A stretch of 64,000 nt of DNA from Symbiodinium kawagutii (GCA_009767595.1 VSDK01025410.1:105622-169621); one strand, 5' to 3'. Shown: positions 10,795 through 22,708, counted from the first letter of the stretch. Program-made: numbers and translations. The notes: generated by a model from the sequence alone, not told the origin.

Positions 10795-11446
10795 GTGACT
10801 TGGCAGCGCGGCAGCGCTGGCCTGAAAAAGATTGATCAGTCACAATGCTACTAGTGGTACCAATGGTAGCTTACGAATGGTTTGGCCTGAAATTCCTGAT
10901 GATATCTGATGATCAATGAACAGATTTGCTCCGGTAAGACTCAAGTATACGTTCATCCGCACATCCCCCTGCTGAGATGATTTCACATGGTCGCCTTGTC
11001 ACAAAATGGGGTCCTATTATTGGAATTCCCACAATTTGGTACATCCGCATTAATATCATGTTTTTTGGTGATGTTGGAATGCTGTATTGAGGCAAATTTA
11101 TCAAATTTGGTTTGCGTTGAGGAAAACGTTTGTGGGTCGGAGCTACGGGCAATGTGAGTTCATAATGTATGGGAAGACCTATGAACCAACCAACGTACCA
11201 AAATGCTCAACGGCTGGTGATCATTGCTTGCGACGCCCTCTTATGACCCGTCGTGTCGTTAGTCACTATAAATCATTGTTCTTTATCATCCATTGCCACT
11301 TTGCCCTCCAAACTCTTCTGAACGAAGCATCAAGACTCAAGACCAACCATCTACACCAGCCATCCTCAACCACCATTCACCAATCAGTGGCTCCACATCA
11401 TCACCACCACGGCACCACCACGGCACCTTTCCCACGGCCTTCCCAG

Positions 11447-11534
11447 CGCCGGCCCTCCGCCAGGCCGTGTTCTCCGGGTGGCGCCACGCCACGCTACAGA
11501 GCTGGTCGGGCGCCGCCGAGCAACGGCTCAGGAG
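11447..11534 (+). CDS. Exon, unknown protein
   Basis: An 88-nt GC-rich exon lies between TTCCCAG and GTGCCA. The frame reads APALRQAVFSGWRHATLQSW then SGAAEQRLRR, helix-like. The minus strand is also open but less protein-like. Confidence 0.45.
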
Positions 11535-11559
11535 GTGCCAGCGATGGGGTGACCCTGGG

Positions 11560-11830
11560 GAAGCAACCCATGGGGAGCCGCCACAAGGGGGAGCCGGGAA
11601 CCGTAGGGAACTGCCATGGGGAACCATTGGGAACCATAGGGAACTACCTAGCATCATATGGATGTTTTGGTATGTTTTATGTGTTTATGTGTTTTATTTT
11701 TCATGGTTGTCATAAGGGACTATAATGGTTAGTAACAAGACTAACAGGGTGGTTCAATATGAGAACCATAGGGATCTCCCAAGGGGGGCAGCCACCCATG
11801 GGGAACCGCCATGGTTAATACCATCATCAA
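11560..11830. repeat. GGGAACC-type short repeats
   Basis: Runs of CCATGGGGAACC/CCATAGGGAAC variants occur at 11570-11645 and 11760-11815. I see no gene in them. They lie just 3' of the preceding exon, inside the inferred intron. Confidence 0.5.
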
Positions 11831-13263
11831 TGGAGGGTCACTATCTGGTTGTAAGTCTCCAACGGTAACTAATCTCGTTGCTGGTTTTAAACATTTGTTT
11901 CCCTATAGTATTAAGAAATGGGAGGTTGAATGTTGAAACCACCAACCAGATCATCAATTGAGTGTCATGGTTACTCAATAATACAGGTTATTTGCATTGA
12001 ATAGGGCTTGGGAACCAACTGATGCTGTCAACAGGAGTGATTTGATGGCAGATGATAGTTGGTCATCAGCTGTATTGGTTATTTCATGGCCACCAATGGG
12101 TGATAACCACCCATGGTTGGAACCATGGTTGATAAAAACTTGTGGGACCTGCGGGGTTCCCACAGAAGTAAGTTGGCAGCTTTTAGATAGGTTGTGCTGC
12201 TTGAATGCGGTGCCAGTTTGGACCCAGAAAACGCTCCACCTTTTAATTTGTTCGGTACAGATAGTGATATGAGCATCCGACAAAAGTAGGTAAAAAGGGA
12301 CAAGTATTCGAGCAATCATGGATTTCTGAAACATAGCAAAAACCTCGAAAAGCGAGCTGGTCCTACCCAAAAGCGAGCCAGGGTTAAAAGGTAGAATTTG
12401 TTTTATTTAATCATAAGCCACCAAAAACTTAAAGAGATCATCTATTTGGCTGGTTGGCGAGTGAGTGGTTTGGTAAGTTGCTTAGTTTAGTTGGTTTGAT
12501 TGGTTTAGTTGGCTTAGTTGGTTTAGTTGACTTAGTTGGCCTGTGCCTTCCCACCCCCCCAGCGTAGTGTTCGTTGACTCTTAGTACTACAGTCAAGCGC
12601 CGCCACAGCTCAGCAACTGATGCTAAAGAGCGCCCTTGGCCTGTGAACCCAGATCCAGCCCCTGGCCTGTAGCGAGCCCCAAAGCGAGCCCAAAGCGAGC
12701 CCCAAAGTAGCACGTCAGCAGCATTTGGAAGACCAACGTCCAATTCTAAGTTCCAAGCTATACCAGTGAAGTTGATTGTGTAAGCCTGTTTCTTAATTGG
12801 GCGCGACTGTTTAGGGCCTGCTCCGAGATGAGGTTTATGTACAGCCTGATTTTGGTGAGTACCTTACTTGGTGAGTACCTGCTTTGTAATTCTCTCAGGC
12901 AGGTTTGGTGCCAAGCTACAGAGGGGAGGTCACACCTGTAAGAGCTTAGTGGCTGTCACCCTGACAGCAATGGGTTCTTGACATCCACCGCTTGGCAGGC
13001 GCTGTATTTTCTAAGCAAGCAACAAGGAATAAGCAAAAACGCCGAAAAGCGAGCTGGTCCTACCCAAAAGCGAGCCCCCTCCCAAATGATGGTAAGCTTA
13101 ATACCAAGTTTCGTCCGTTGCTCATATAGGAAATGAATCTGGTTGGTGGCTTTGAGCATTGTTTTTGTTCCCCTACATTTGGGATGGTGGGTTCATTGCC
13201 AACCACTTCACCAAGCGTGTAGTCAACCACAACTGGCCATGCATCGTTGTGGCAGTTGTACAG
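11831..13263. other. Intron-like stretch with a shared 43-bp repeat pair
   Basis: A segment containing AAAAGCGAGCTGGTCCTACC occurs at about 12335-12379 and again at 13032-13076, with AAAGCGAGCCC motifs also at 12672-12708. A minus-strand frame at 12560-12700 (SLASVAELWRRLTVVLR) is open and could be an exon on the opposite strand, but has no clear borders. Confidence 0.4.
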
Positions 13264-13336
13264 GTTTGAAGAGATCCTCCTGAGACTCTCTGCGCGGATG
13301 TTGGCAGGAGCCCGCTGGAGCGTTGTGAAGAACCGG
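13264..13336 (+). CDS. Exon, amphipathic helix
   Basis: A 73-nt exon lies between TTGTACAG and a GTCGTT donor. The frame reads [20 protein letters not shown] then VKNR. It is immediately followed by a TTGG microsatellite, so the intron starts with simple repeat. Confidence 0.5.
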
Positions 13337-13349
13337 GTCGTTGGTTGCT

Positions 13350-13590
13350 GGGTGGTCGTTGGTTGGTTGGTTGGTTGGTTGGTTGGTTGGTTGGTTGGTT
13401 GGTTGGTTGGTTGGTTGGTTGGTTGGTTGGTTGGGTGGGTGGGTTGGTTGGGTGTTGGTTGGTTGGTTGGTTGGTTGGTTGGTTGGTTGGTTGGTTGGTT
13501 GGTTGGTTGGTATGGTTGGTTGGTTCATTGATTGATTGATTGATTGGTTGGTTGATTGGTTGGTTGGTTCATTGATTGATTGGTTGGTGG
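13350..13590. repeat. (TTGG)n microsatellite
   Basis: Near-perfect GGTT tetranucleotide repeats, grading into GATT repeats. The long VGWL-type and QPTN-type open frames across it are repeat artefacts. A related degenerate tract lies at 12440-12540. Confidence 0.95.
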
Positions 13591-14642
13591 TGGTTGTTGA
13601 TTGGAATTGATCGTGGTTCTAGCTCAGCTGTCGTTTGGTCATGCACATGGTCTTCTACCTGGTAGGGTTCGATCATTTGAGCAGTGCAAGCACGCTGCGT
13701 GGGTTCACAGCTTGTTCGTAACTTTCAGGTGTTTTGTCGTGTTCATGGAGTCGATCCATTCAAATATAGAAGATTCTAGAGGGAGGTTGACAAACGTCCT
13801 ATCAACCAACCTGTTGAATGGGAAAGTCCTGGCAACGAAGCGGTCAATGCTGTTTTATTTCCAAGAACAGTACGTGTTTGGTACTTGATCATGTGCTCGT
13901 GGCTTGACAGGGGATGGATTCCCAAGAATCTGTTGGGATGGATCCCAACAGATTCCCAAAGTTGGTGGTTCCTAGCATTGGTGTGTAAACATTGCCGTGC
14001 GTAGGGATTCCTTGCTACCATGGATAACGGAGGCTGAACAAGAATTGCCTTGGGAGGATACTCTTGTAGATGGTTGTTACTATTGTCCACTGAGAAAAAA
14101 AGCCTGGAGAATTGTGGTTATTTTTGGTGACCATTGTTTACTTATTGTTTTAGGTCACAACAATTTCTCGCCTGTTGTATGTTATTGTTGGTCATTTTTC
14201 GTATTTTATTGTTGTTCATGCTTGGAGTCTTGGCGTGCTAGTATCGTTACTCACCACCAATTACGAAAATTACCGTAGCATCGCCATGCATGACCCAACT
14301 ATTGATGATACCAATCATTACCATTCTCAACCTATCATTATATTGGCTGAACTATTCTTGGACAAGCCACTAATTCACCACCAGAGTTGGCCCTGTTGTT
14401 CAGTACAATATCATATTGGCTGAACTACCATTAGTTATTATCAGTCAATATATTGATAACCCGATAGCCCGCTATATTGCTTCCAAAGCACTGGGTCATT
14501 CAGTTTCTTCCTTTTTCCCCTTCAACCTCAGTCCCCAGTGAATCAAAGCTTGTGTGAACCAGCTTAAGCCATGATTCGCTATAGTAATCAACCTTCTCCT
14601 CGTTACGTTGGCTCGAAATTCTTGACCCATTGCCACGGCCAG
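13591..14642. other. Intron-like stretch
   Basis: No exon with convincing borders is seen. An open frame at 13601-13888 is unrecognised. The sequence near 13920-13960 holds a short inverted repeat of GGGATCCCAACAGATTCCCA type. Confidence 0.4.
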
Positions 14643-14707
14643 GAGACGGGCGAGCCTTGCTACACCTGCTGTTCTCTCAGTACCTTGGCAGCGCGCACCG
14701 GTCTCGG
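14643..14707 (+). CDS. Exon, unknown protein
   Basis: The borders are CGGCCAG and CGG/GTTGGT. The preferred frame reads DGRALLHLLFSQYLGSAHRS. A second frame (ETGEPCYTCC...) is also open, so the frame is not fixed. Confidence 0.4.
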
Positions 14708-15198
14708 GTTGGTCGGTTGGTTGGTGGATGGTGGGTTGGGTTGGTTGTAGGGTTTGACCGGAAGAAATGGTGCATTAATGATGGTGAAATATGGATGATA
14801 GTAAGTTATGGTGGTAATGAACAAATTGTGATGGTAATAGCCATGAGTAAGGATGCATCATGGATGAGGTGCGCACGGATTCAACTCATTCATTATTGGT
14901 TATTCTTTGGGGTCATCACTGAGTCAAAACTTTGATGGATGAAGGGTCAGAATGGTTAGGAACACCGTGCATCAATTAGTCCATCTATCTATGGCTAATG
15001 GTTAACATGAGTAGCAATGAATGCTGCTATTTATAATTAATCAATCAATTTCATCACCATTTGTTCACCTGTCGTTCTATCAACATATTGTTTTCGCATT
15101 TGTTCACCATATCACCATAGCTATGGTAAAAAAAATGCGATACTATATCACCATTCACATTTTGTTTCACCATGTCACCGTCACCATGGTTTCCCACC

Positions 15199-15306
15199 AT
15201 ATGGTGGTTTCTCAAAATAGGGGGACCCCTAAATCATCCAATAATAGTCAATTATAGCAATAAACCTACCATTTTTTGGGTACCCCTATTTTGAGAAACC
15301 ACCATA
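15199..15306. mobile_element. Family 1 TIR element (type copy)
   Basis: The left end ATGGTGGTTTCTCAAAATAG is mirrored exactly by CTATTTTGAGAAACCACCAT on the right. The element is about 108 bp and flanked by TA. The interior is AT-rich (TTAGGAT/TAATAGT) with no coding capacity. This is a classic MITE layout. Confidence 0.85.
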
Positions 15307-15361
15307 TCACTATATACTTTTGCTGCAACTCACCTCACCCTCTCCCACCTCTGCACCTCAG

Positions 15362-15428
15362 GTGGCGACATTGGACAGCGAAGGCCATGGCAAAGGATGC
15401 GACCGCCAAGGAGCTCTGGAGCGATTGG
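15362..15428 (+). CDS. Exon, unknown protein
   Basis: A 67-nt exon lies between CACCTCAG and a GTGGGC donor. Two frames are open (VATLDSEGHGKGCDRQGALE or WRHWTAKAMAKDATAKELWS). It precedes the terminal CaaX exon. Confidence 0.4.
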
Positions 15429-15654
15429 GTGGGCTGAAGGACGGTTGAAAATCAAGGGGAATGGCACGATTGATGCGGTGAATGCGATGTTAATTTGGTG
15501 ATGAAGTCATTGGTTAATGATGTTAATTTGGTTTGATGTACGTATGTTAATTTGGCCAATTCTTTCTTAGTGAATGATGAAATCATGATAAAATCATGGC
15601 TAGTAGCCATGATAATTATCGACCAATTGGTTAATAAGCAATATTTGTTGAGGT

Positions 15655-15770
15655 TGTGTGGGTTTTCTCAAAATAGGGTACGTACCCCAAAAGGCTCTGT
15701 TCATTACTAGAAATGGTGACTGTTAGATGATTTCGGGGTAACCTGGGTTTTCGAGAAGCCACCAAAGAGT
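15655..15770. mobile_element. Family 1 TIR element, diverged
   Basis: It begins GGTTTTCTCAAAATAGGGTA and ends in GGTTTTCGAGAAGCCACC, about 115 bp. It sits between the last two exons of the 6.9-16 kb gene, so probably inside an intron. Confidence 0.65.
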
Positions 15771-15870
15771 GAGGCTACCATACAGCTGCTTCACAGCTAA
15801 ATGACCATCATCATCCCAGCAGCTTGTCCCCATCCCTTTTGCATTCCCAGCAGCTTGGGCTGTCAGTCAG

Positions 15871-15954
15871 GACGACACCTTGGTCCCGGAGAAAGCCATC
15901 GTCGGCGCTGCGCCGCAGAAGGGCTGCTGCAAGAAATGCTGCGCCGTGATGTGA
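15871..15954 (+). CDS. Terminal exon with cysteine-rich CaaX tail
   Basis: After acceptor GTCAG the frame reads DDTLVPEKAIVGAAPQKG and ends GCCKKCCAVM followed by TGA. The last four residues CAVM fit the CaaX prenylation consensus, with Met last favouring farnesylation, and the extra Cys residues could be palmitoylated. Such tails anchor small GTPases and Ykt6-type SNAREs to membranes (family knowledge). No GTPase or longin motif is seen in the preceding exons, so the protein class stays open. The stop is unambiguous. Confidence 0.6.
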   Translation, partial: DDTLVPEKAIVGAAPQKGCCKKCCAVM

Positions 15955-17261
15955 GGTGAATCTGTTGACATGTCCATGTCAATGTAGTGGTTTTAATACA
16001 TGATGACTCAACGATGACCTTTTTTTCCTCTTTGGCATGATTTACTGAACTTCGATGGCCATGTCAGTGCGAACCCATTGCAGCTTTTTTTCCAGAATTT
16101 TGTGCGTTTGAATTCCTTTCCCAACAAAGCGCGGTCACCCGGTGGTGCAAAGCACTCTCGGTCCAAGACCTTTGTGACTGGGTGATTTTGGGATGCCGGG
16201 TTTCACTGGAGGTGTTGCCTTGATTGAACCCAGAGAGTTCAATGGATGGCGTCCAAGCAATTTGTCCCTGCGGTTTTGCGACAGCTGAAGTGGCTTGGGA
16301 CAAAGCCGCGGATCATCTTTTGCTCCGAATTGGGGCTATTTGCAGCAACAAAGTTTGCGCTGATGCGCGTGCGCGTACGTGCCTCAGGCACGTTGCATGC
16401 ATGTTCAAAGTTGGTGGAAAAGGTGGCTCGGCCGGGAATCATCGTTGAAAGCAGAATGCAAGGGGGGGCTGTGGGGCCCTTCACTTCGACATGAGGTGGA
16501 AAATGCAAGAAATTCGCATTCGTAAGTAAGTTGAAGACATACTACCGTGAGGGTCATAATTTGTTCCGTTGCCTGGGGCTGAACATGCAATGTTTCATCA
16601 ATCATGATTCTATTTGACAAGCCATTCTGTTAGATTTATGAGAAAATGAAACATCTCTTACCAAAATGTGGCCCTCTTTCCTGCCGCCACCATCATCAAC
16701 AACCATTCCATCCCCAAACAAGAACAGGAGCAAGATGGTTCGTCATGATTCAGAACGACCAATACAGGTCAACGACGATTAAAGGATGTTCTCTAATATA
16801 AGTTATAAGTGATCAGGGATGGTCACTGATGACATTTCTTTCAATAGGAAAAAAACAATACTTTGATTACTTACCACTTAATTAATGTTAACCCCGGATT
16901 AAAGAACTTGATTAATCAACCAGGGCGTTACTGATCCAGGGTTGGCATTATGATGGTTCACCCTGAAGTCACCAATATAAATCATTAGTTCACCCCTATG
17001 AGCCATAGATTTACCACTAGCCACCAGTGGCTAATATTACTAATCCGAACAAATCACCGCATATTACTAACCACCAGTGGCCCACAACCATTATCAAAAA
17101 CCACTAGTGGATACATATATGAATCAAACCATATAAACCATGATCAATAACAACTACTCCGAATAACCATTACTAAGCAAAAACAAAAAAATATATCAAA
17201 CATATTTGCGCCATATACAAACCATCATTATTAACCATATATTATCAACTATTACTAACCA

Positions 17262-17382
17262 TATATGACAGTGGGTCAAAATCCCGTACCCCTGGTTCCC
17301 CCCTGTTAACCATTGTTTTCCCTATTATTGTTGGTGGAAATCCCCGATTAGTTGGTTGGTTAATATTGACCCATAGCCATAT
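17262..17382. mobile_element. Family 2 TIR element, reverse orientation
   Basis: It begins ATATGACAGTGGGTCAAAA and ends TTGACCCATAGCCATAT. Inside it reads the reverse of GGGGGAACCAGGGGTAC and of the CATAGGGAAAACAA-type core seen in other copies, so it is inserted in the opposite orientation. Confidence 0.7.
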
Positions 17383-17488
17383 TAATCACTTATAACCACC
17401 AGTGGAAATAACCATATATTAATCACTTATTAATCACTTATATATTACACTTACTAAGTATATATTAACTATTACTCGCCACTAGTGG

Positions 17489-17516
17489 ATATATATATAT
17501 ATATATATATATATAT
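17489..17516. repeat. (TA)n microsatellite
   Basis: About 14 perfect TA dinucleotides follow CCACTAGTGG and precede the GC-rich block at 17515-17690. Confidence 0.95.
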
Positions 17517-18576
17517 CCACCAATATCTCCGTGGCTGTTCCGCCAGGCGGCCAAATACGTGGCAGGCCTTGCAGCTCTGCTGCCGCCTGGGGCGCCCTGG
17601 TTGGTGGCGGCTCGGCACACAAGGGGAGCGCGTCCTATGACCAGCCCGGGTGGGGCGCATCCCATGACCAGCCCCCGGCACGGTGAAGGGACTTAAACCG
17701 ACAGGCAGATGGTGGTTGATGGGTAGATTTGGGTGGTGGATCCAGCTAGGAACTCCGGTTTTTTGATGTTTTTGGGAGAGGTGTTGACCGGATACCGATT
17801 AAAGATCGGAGTTTTTAGCAGGGGAATGCCTCCGGGGTTATGAAGCTCCTGCTTTTCATCGTTGGAATCGCGGACTCATGGGATCCATTTGTTTGAAAAC
17901 CACCAGTTGCTCACCAGCTCAATAGGCACGGTGATTTGCCATCAATTAAATACCAGTGTGGTTATGAATCTATGCATCTCCCATTCGTCCAGTGCATTGG
18001 AGAACTGGGATTCATCATGTTTCCACCCCGATTCAGCACGTACTTCGGATGGGAACTGGACACAATCCTCAGATGTGTTCTTTGGAAGGCCGTGAAGAAG
18101 GGCTTTTACACGCATGCGCTTGAGAGGAATTGATCCAGAAATTGATTGATTTACATTTGAGCACAATGTTTACATTGTCGATAATCACAGGTGATTCTGT
18201 GTTGATTATAGCTGGAATTTGATGGTTTCTCATAATTGTTTGCCGGTTGGTTGAACACATTGCAGAAATTTATGACTGTCGCACTCTTAGGCAAACAAGC
18301 CTGGAAGCTAGAAGTAAATAGTTTTCATGGTGGATTGTCCGCTTCTAGGTTATTTTGACAGAGTGTCATGGTGACTGACCATGGTAGATTGGCTGGTACT
18401 GATCAAGAGCCCAGGCAGCAGTCATTGCCTGTGCACTTTCATGAAGCTCGCCTCATTGAAAATCACGACTTTTTCATGGAAGTTACCTGCAAAGATAGTG
18501 CCTATCTCCCAAAAAAGATGGGTTAACTGGCACAAACTACAGGAATCCTTGGCTGGTGATGGGTACATCTAGGTCA

Positions 18577-18725
18577 CGCGGACAACCGGACCCGGCGAGG
18601 TGTCGAATTCCATGGCCAGACGTCGGCATTTGCAAGAGTTCTTTGAGATCGTCGAGCAATTTCCGGTGGATCCTGAGGACTTTGGGGTCATTGGCGATGT
18701 TTAAATTGAATTTACTTAGACTGGT
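18577..18725 (-). CDS. Probable minus-strand exon, unknown protein
   Basis: The minus frame reads SKFNLNIANDPKVLRIHRK then LLDDLKELLQMPTSGHG, strongly helix-like. The opposite frame (ARRRHLQEFFEIVEQFPVDP) is also open, so strand is probable, not proven. Borders are not clear. Confidence 0.4.
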
Positions 18726-19028
18726 GTCAAACCGAGTGAGGTTTCTATAAGAAGTTACAGTCAGTACTCAGCATTTTTGTTCAACCCATATTACTGTACA
18801 ACAGCTGTCAAACTGCCTGTGTGAACATGATCCCTTGCTTGCAATCAGTATATTTCTTGGAGGTATTGTGTTCCAAGTTTTTTCGGGTGCCAAAAGCTTT
18901 TGGTGTCCAATTCTTATGAAAGCCAATCCTTCCAGTTACCTCTATAGTGGGTGACCAGGGACCCCCAATAAGGGATGGTGACCTATCATTGGTTGGTAAC
19001 CGACAGGGGTAGGGACAGCCATTTGTAC

Positions 19029-19125
19029 CCTGCCCCCCGGCAGGATCACCTCTTTGGCCCTTGCGTCTACATTTGCCGTCGGCGGGCGGCAGCCAGTTCT
19101 GAGGTCCAGGACGAGTGATCAAATC
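19029..19125 (-). CDS. Probable minus-strand exon
   Basis: On the minus strand a 97-nt segment is bounded by CATCACAG and a GTACAA donor. The frame running through reads DLITRPGPQNWLPPADGKCR then RKGQRGDPAGGQ. A second minus frame (RTGCRPPTANVDARAKEVIL) is also protein-like but has a stop near the acceptor. Together with 18577-18725 this suggests a short minus-strand gene. Confidence 0.4.
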
Positions 19126-19129
19126 CTGT

Positions 19130-20379
19130 GATGATCCATACGACGTATCAATCATATGTAACAGCTGAGGTCACAAGAGCCTCCTGGGCCTTTGTGATTG
19201 TTGTAAGTAGCGACTGTCATCAGCCCAAGTAGGTCTAAGTAGGTAGCCCGAGGTCCTCAGAACTGGAAGTGCCACAAGACGTGACAAAGAGCACCGTGGC
19301 CCTTGTGGCACTTGTGGCCTGTACATAGTTAGCAGCTGGATTTGTTATACCAATACCTTGTTTTCTGGATGGTTTGCACGTCGCAAAGTCATGATCCCTC
19401 GCAAACCTCGACCCGGCACTTTCGCAAAGAGCAGAGGTGTTCAAAAGATTGCCAACCAGGTATTCAGAAACCAATTTATGGTATGTCTGGCTAATAACAG
19501 TCACTGTCCATCCTGGCCTTATTAGCGTCATAATGTTTGGTACAGTCCCTGGTTTGTATCTAGTATTTGTTTCGTTTTTTTTGTGGCTACGCCCTCCAAG
19601 ATGGCTCTAACTCGCGATGCCGATCCATTAGCCAATAGTGAGCTAATGGGTTCGTTGGTGATTGGTTGTCAATACCTGTGATAAAGGACTGTGAGAACGA
19701 TTCAGCATGATAACGTATGGCCGGTTACATAGGCAAGGAGTGTGGCATGATTGACCACTACACTGATTGGTCATCCCGACGGTCCATTGCAATAGTACAT
19801 AGTGTAGCGAAAAAAATGTCAACAGGTGCATGAATGCAGCCAGAAAACATTTGCAGTTGATTGCTTCAGACTTGCTAGAGGAGAAAAGCAAGCGTGGGAG
19901 TAGCGCGAAGTCTCAATGTCGCTGAGTCTAGGGACTGCGGTTGTGGTCATGGTTGGTTAGATGGATTTCCTGAGCGTGCTTAGGGTCTTGTGGTGTCCGT
20001 GTCCATGTACAGTGCTACGGTGGTTGCCACGTAGTGCACCCGTCAACCATCCCTCTCCAGCGAAAAGTTGTTTGGATCTTTTTCTACCTAAGATGAGCCA
20101 CGAGGGTTTAAACTTAAAACCAAACTCCAGATGAAATTACTTTGTGTGATTGCACCTGAACGATTCTGTGCCCCTACATGGACACCTTCTCGGGTATTAA
20201 CCCCCTTCAATGTTGATATCTATTTGTGCCCAAAGTGTCACTTATTGGCTGCATTGCGTCTGGTATGGATCTAGCCAAAGCGCTTAGTTGGTTCCGCACT
20301 TATGAGTGTGAAATGTCCAGCGTGGGCCATTTGACTGTAGGATCCTCAGTTTTCAGCAACAAGGACAACGACAACCACT

Positions 20380-20420
<41 letters not shown>

Positions 20421-22400
20421 TGAACGTCTTTGACATCCAAGAGTAGCGCAGACATGAAGTGACTAAATATCCCCCCTGCAAAGCATATCTGAAGACAGCA
20501 GCAACAACAACATCAGAGAAAACAGGAGTGATTGCTAACTACTCAACAAGATAATGCTATTTGTGTTTGTTAGTCTAGTCATGATTGATATCAGTGATTA
20601 ATTCCCGAAGATAGTTCCACATGGTTCTACTTTTGTTTTTTTGGTGTGCTGTGTTTTTTTAATGAAAGCACTGTTTTCACATAATATTCACAATGCTATT
20701 TCTGTGATCTTTTTGTGGCTTTTTCCTGTGATTTTGTAACCATGGCCAATGGTTCCACTCACGATCTCAGCCATTGACAATCTCATGGACAGACCATTAA
20801 TCAGCCATCAGAATCCACCATAAATCATGATTGTCAACCATTGTTCAGACACAAATCATGATTACCAACCATAAATCTGCTATTCACCAACCATACATCA
20901 ACCATTCATCATGGTTCACCGCATTTCCCCAGTCCTTTCATCCCCTTGCGACGCCGCAACGTTGCGGTGAGGCCGTGGCGTTGGAAGCCAAGCGGCCCAA
21001 ACCCAGCTCTCGGCTCTGAGCGAAGCTGCGCAGTGGTAGCAGCAGTCGTATGGATGAACGGCGCGTAGCGCGTAGCGTGGGATTTTCCACGCACGGGGTT
21101 AATGAGTTACTATAGAAAATTGGTAGGTTTACATTGCTAGATTTTTTTTTACAGATGGATGCACTTTACCACTTGTAGAAAAATACGCCAATGCGACCAT
21201 TTGATTTAGAGCTAGATCTATAATAGTGGTAAATTCTCTACGCAACCATTGTATGAATACTTACTAGAGAGTAACCATCCAGCTTCGGCAAAAAGAAGTA
21301 AAACATGTCAAGTGTAACAAAAAGTTCTGTTTTCTACACTCTGGAAACTAAAATAGTTAGACCTTACCAAATGGATATCCCAATAGGACACTGATCATCC
21401 AACCCCTGTTTGGGAATATCTGGGATCGTATATGTTAGGTAGCAGGAGTGTATGATATTCAGAGTTTCTAAGAAGTCATCAACTTATCAGAGATTCCAAT
21501 GGGGAAAACCAGAAACATCACAATTTGACAGCGCTTAAGGCTGACGAGTATAGTGGCTGCCAAAGTTTGCAGCGACATCGTTTGGACATGATCAGATCAA
21601 AATTATACATGCAGGTGAAGCAGTGGAGGATCCCAGTGGTTGATTAAGGGTAGATTAGTTGGTTAATACCAGATGGGAACCATTGTCTTTTGACACATCT
21701 TGTGCTATTTGCTGTGTTGACTTAGAGTTTCAAACGTAAGTAGAGGTGGGGTGGTGGAAAGAAGCACAATGATACAAATACAGACAATTTTTTATGTTGT
21801 TGATGTCGGTGATTACTGTGCAGATGACGCTTATGATGATGTTGTTGACGCTGATTGAAGTGGAGATGCCTGTGTTGATGACAGTGGTACCAAAGTGACG
21901 ACTGTCCAGTGCAGGTTTCGCTGAATTCACATGTGCCTTGGGAGTTTGTAGCTCTTTGATAGACTTTGGACTGTCCAGTCAAGACAGTCATACAGCTAAC
22001 CCTTAAACAAATTTCACACTGAAAATTATCATCACTGGGCTTTCTCGGCATTTTTGTTTGCTTAGCGGTTCAAAGCATGCTCACATAGACGCGGGAAATC
22101 ATAGTCGCTAGCAGTCGCTGGGGCATTCCGATTGTGGTACCTCCTGATGGTTTCACACTTGACGTTGCATGAATTCGCATGAGTGTGCCCCTCATGCTGA
22201 CTAGCAATGGTTATTCACGGCGATTATTAAAGGTCAATGATGGCAAAAAATCAATGGTCGATTCTGTTTCATGATGTCTCTACACAATACATTATGACAC
22301 TTAATCATTCCTGTTGATGGTCAATACTGTCAATTTATGGTCCATGATGGCTAGAGAATGGCCATGTAGTCAAACATGCCAATGTCGGCTATCCTTCCAG
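19130..22400. other. Gene-poor stretch with two possible exons
   Basis: Possible exons are 19235-19531 (minus ORF of 98 codons, unrecognised) and 20940-21030 (plus PLATPQRCGEAVALEAKRPK; minus also open). The remainder is AT-rich, with an (AAC)n tract at 20380-20417 and poly-T runs near 20630-20660. No family is recognised. Confidence 0.35.
20380..20417. repeat. (AAC)n microsatellite
   Basis: A trinucleotide run of about 12 units that would encode poly-Asn in one frame. No evidence that it is translated. Confidence 0.95.
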
Positions 22401-22474
22401 CTATGTGGTAGGTCATCAGTGGTTGACCGACGCCAAAGGGGAAGCTGGGTCCGCGATGCTGACCTACCAGAGGG
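22401..22474 (+). CDS. Exon, unknown protein
   Basis: A 74-nt exon lies between CTTCCAG and a GTGACT donor. The frame reads YVVGHQWLTDAKGEAGSAML then TYQR. The reverse frames carry stops, which supports the plus strand. Confidence 0.45.
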
Positions 22475-22708
22475 GTGACTGTTGACATTCCTGTGTTTGT
22501 TTACATATCTGAAAATGTTTTTTTCACATATCCAAAAAAGTTTTTTAGATATGTATACACAAGTCTTAGTTCAATAAGACGGCACATCTATTTTCGTCCA
22601 TCCGGCGACCTGCGGTGCCACTGTGCAACCTGATACTTGGGACGGCTTGTGGCTGTGATTTATCCACCACTTGTTGGTTGCCTTCATCACTTAACTTGTG
22701 GTCCGCAG

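Larger units (their letters stand above)
6898..15954 (+). other. Split gene model, about ten short exons, CaaX-type C terminus
   Basis: Exons of roughly 65-110 bp, most bounded by AG and GT, follow one another on the plus strand from 6898 to a clear stop at 15954. They are listed separately. The peptides do not resemble one family I recognise; one is coiled-coil-like and the last ends in a lipidation-like motif. Grouping them as one gene is inference from strand, spacing and style, and transcript reads could split the set. Introns hold microsatellites and TIR elements. Confidence 0.4.
15955..18560. other. Long stretch, mostly AT-rich, one GC-richer block
   Basis: A block at 16224-16500 is open in three frames; the best is a Met-initiated 82-codon plus frame from 16246 (MASKQFVPAVLRQLKWLGTK), unrecognised. 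From 16.7 to 17.5 kb the DNA is AT-rich with CCACTAGTGG motifs. Another GC-rich block at 17515-17690 is open on both strands (plus: FRQAAKYVAGLAALLPPGAP) and could be an exon. Gene status is unresolved. Confidence 0.35.

Noticed and set aside
13223-13539. VGWLVGWL and QPTNQPTN proteins
   Set aside because: Pure products of the GGTT microsatellite.
16224-16508. Three overlapping open frames of 74-89 codons
   Set aside because: One could be a real small exon or gene, but with three competing frames and no borders I did not call it as a separate CDS.
21722-22051. 109-codon minus frame with CEIC and His-rich repeats
   Set aside because: The second half is a GATGTTGTTGATG-like simple repeat and the cysteine spacing does not form a known zinc motif.
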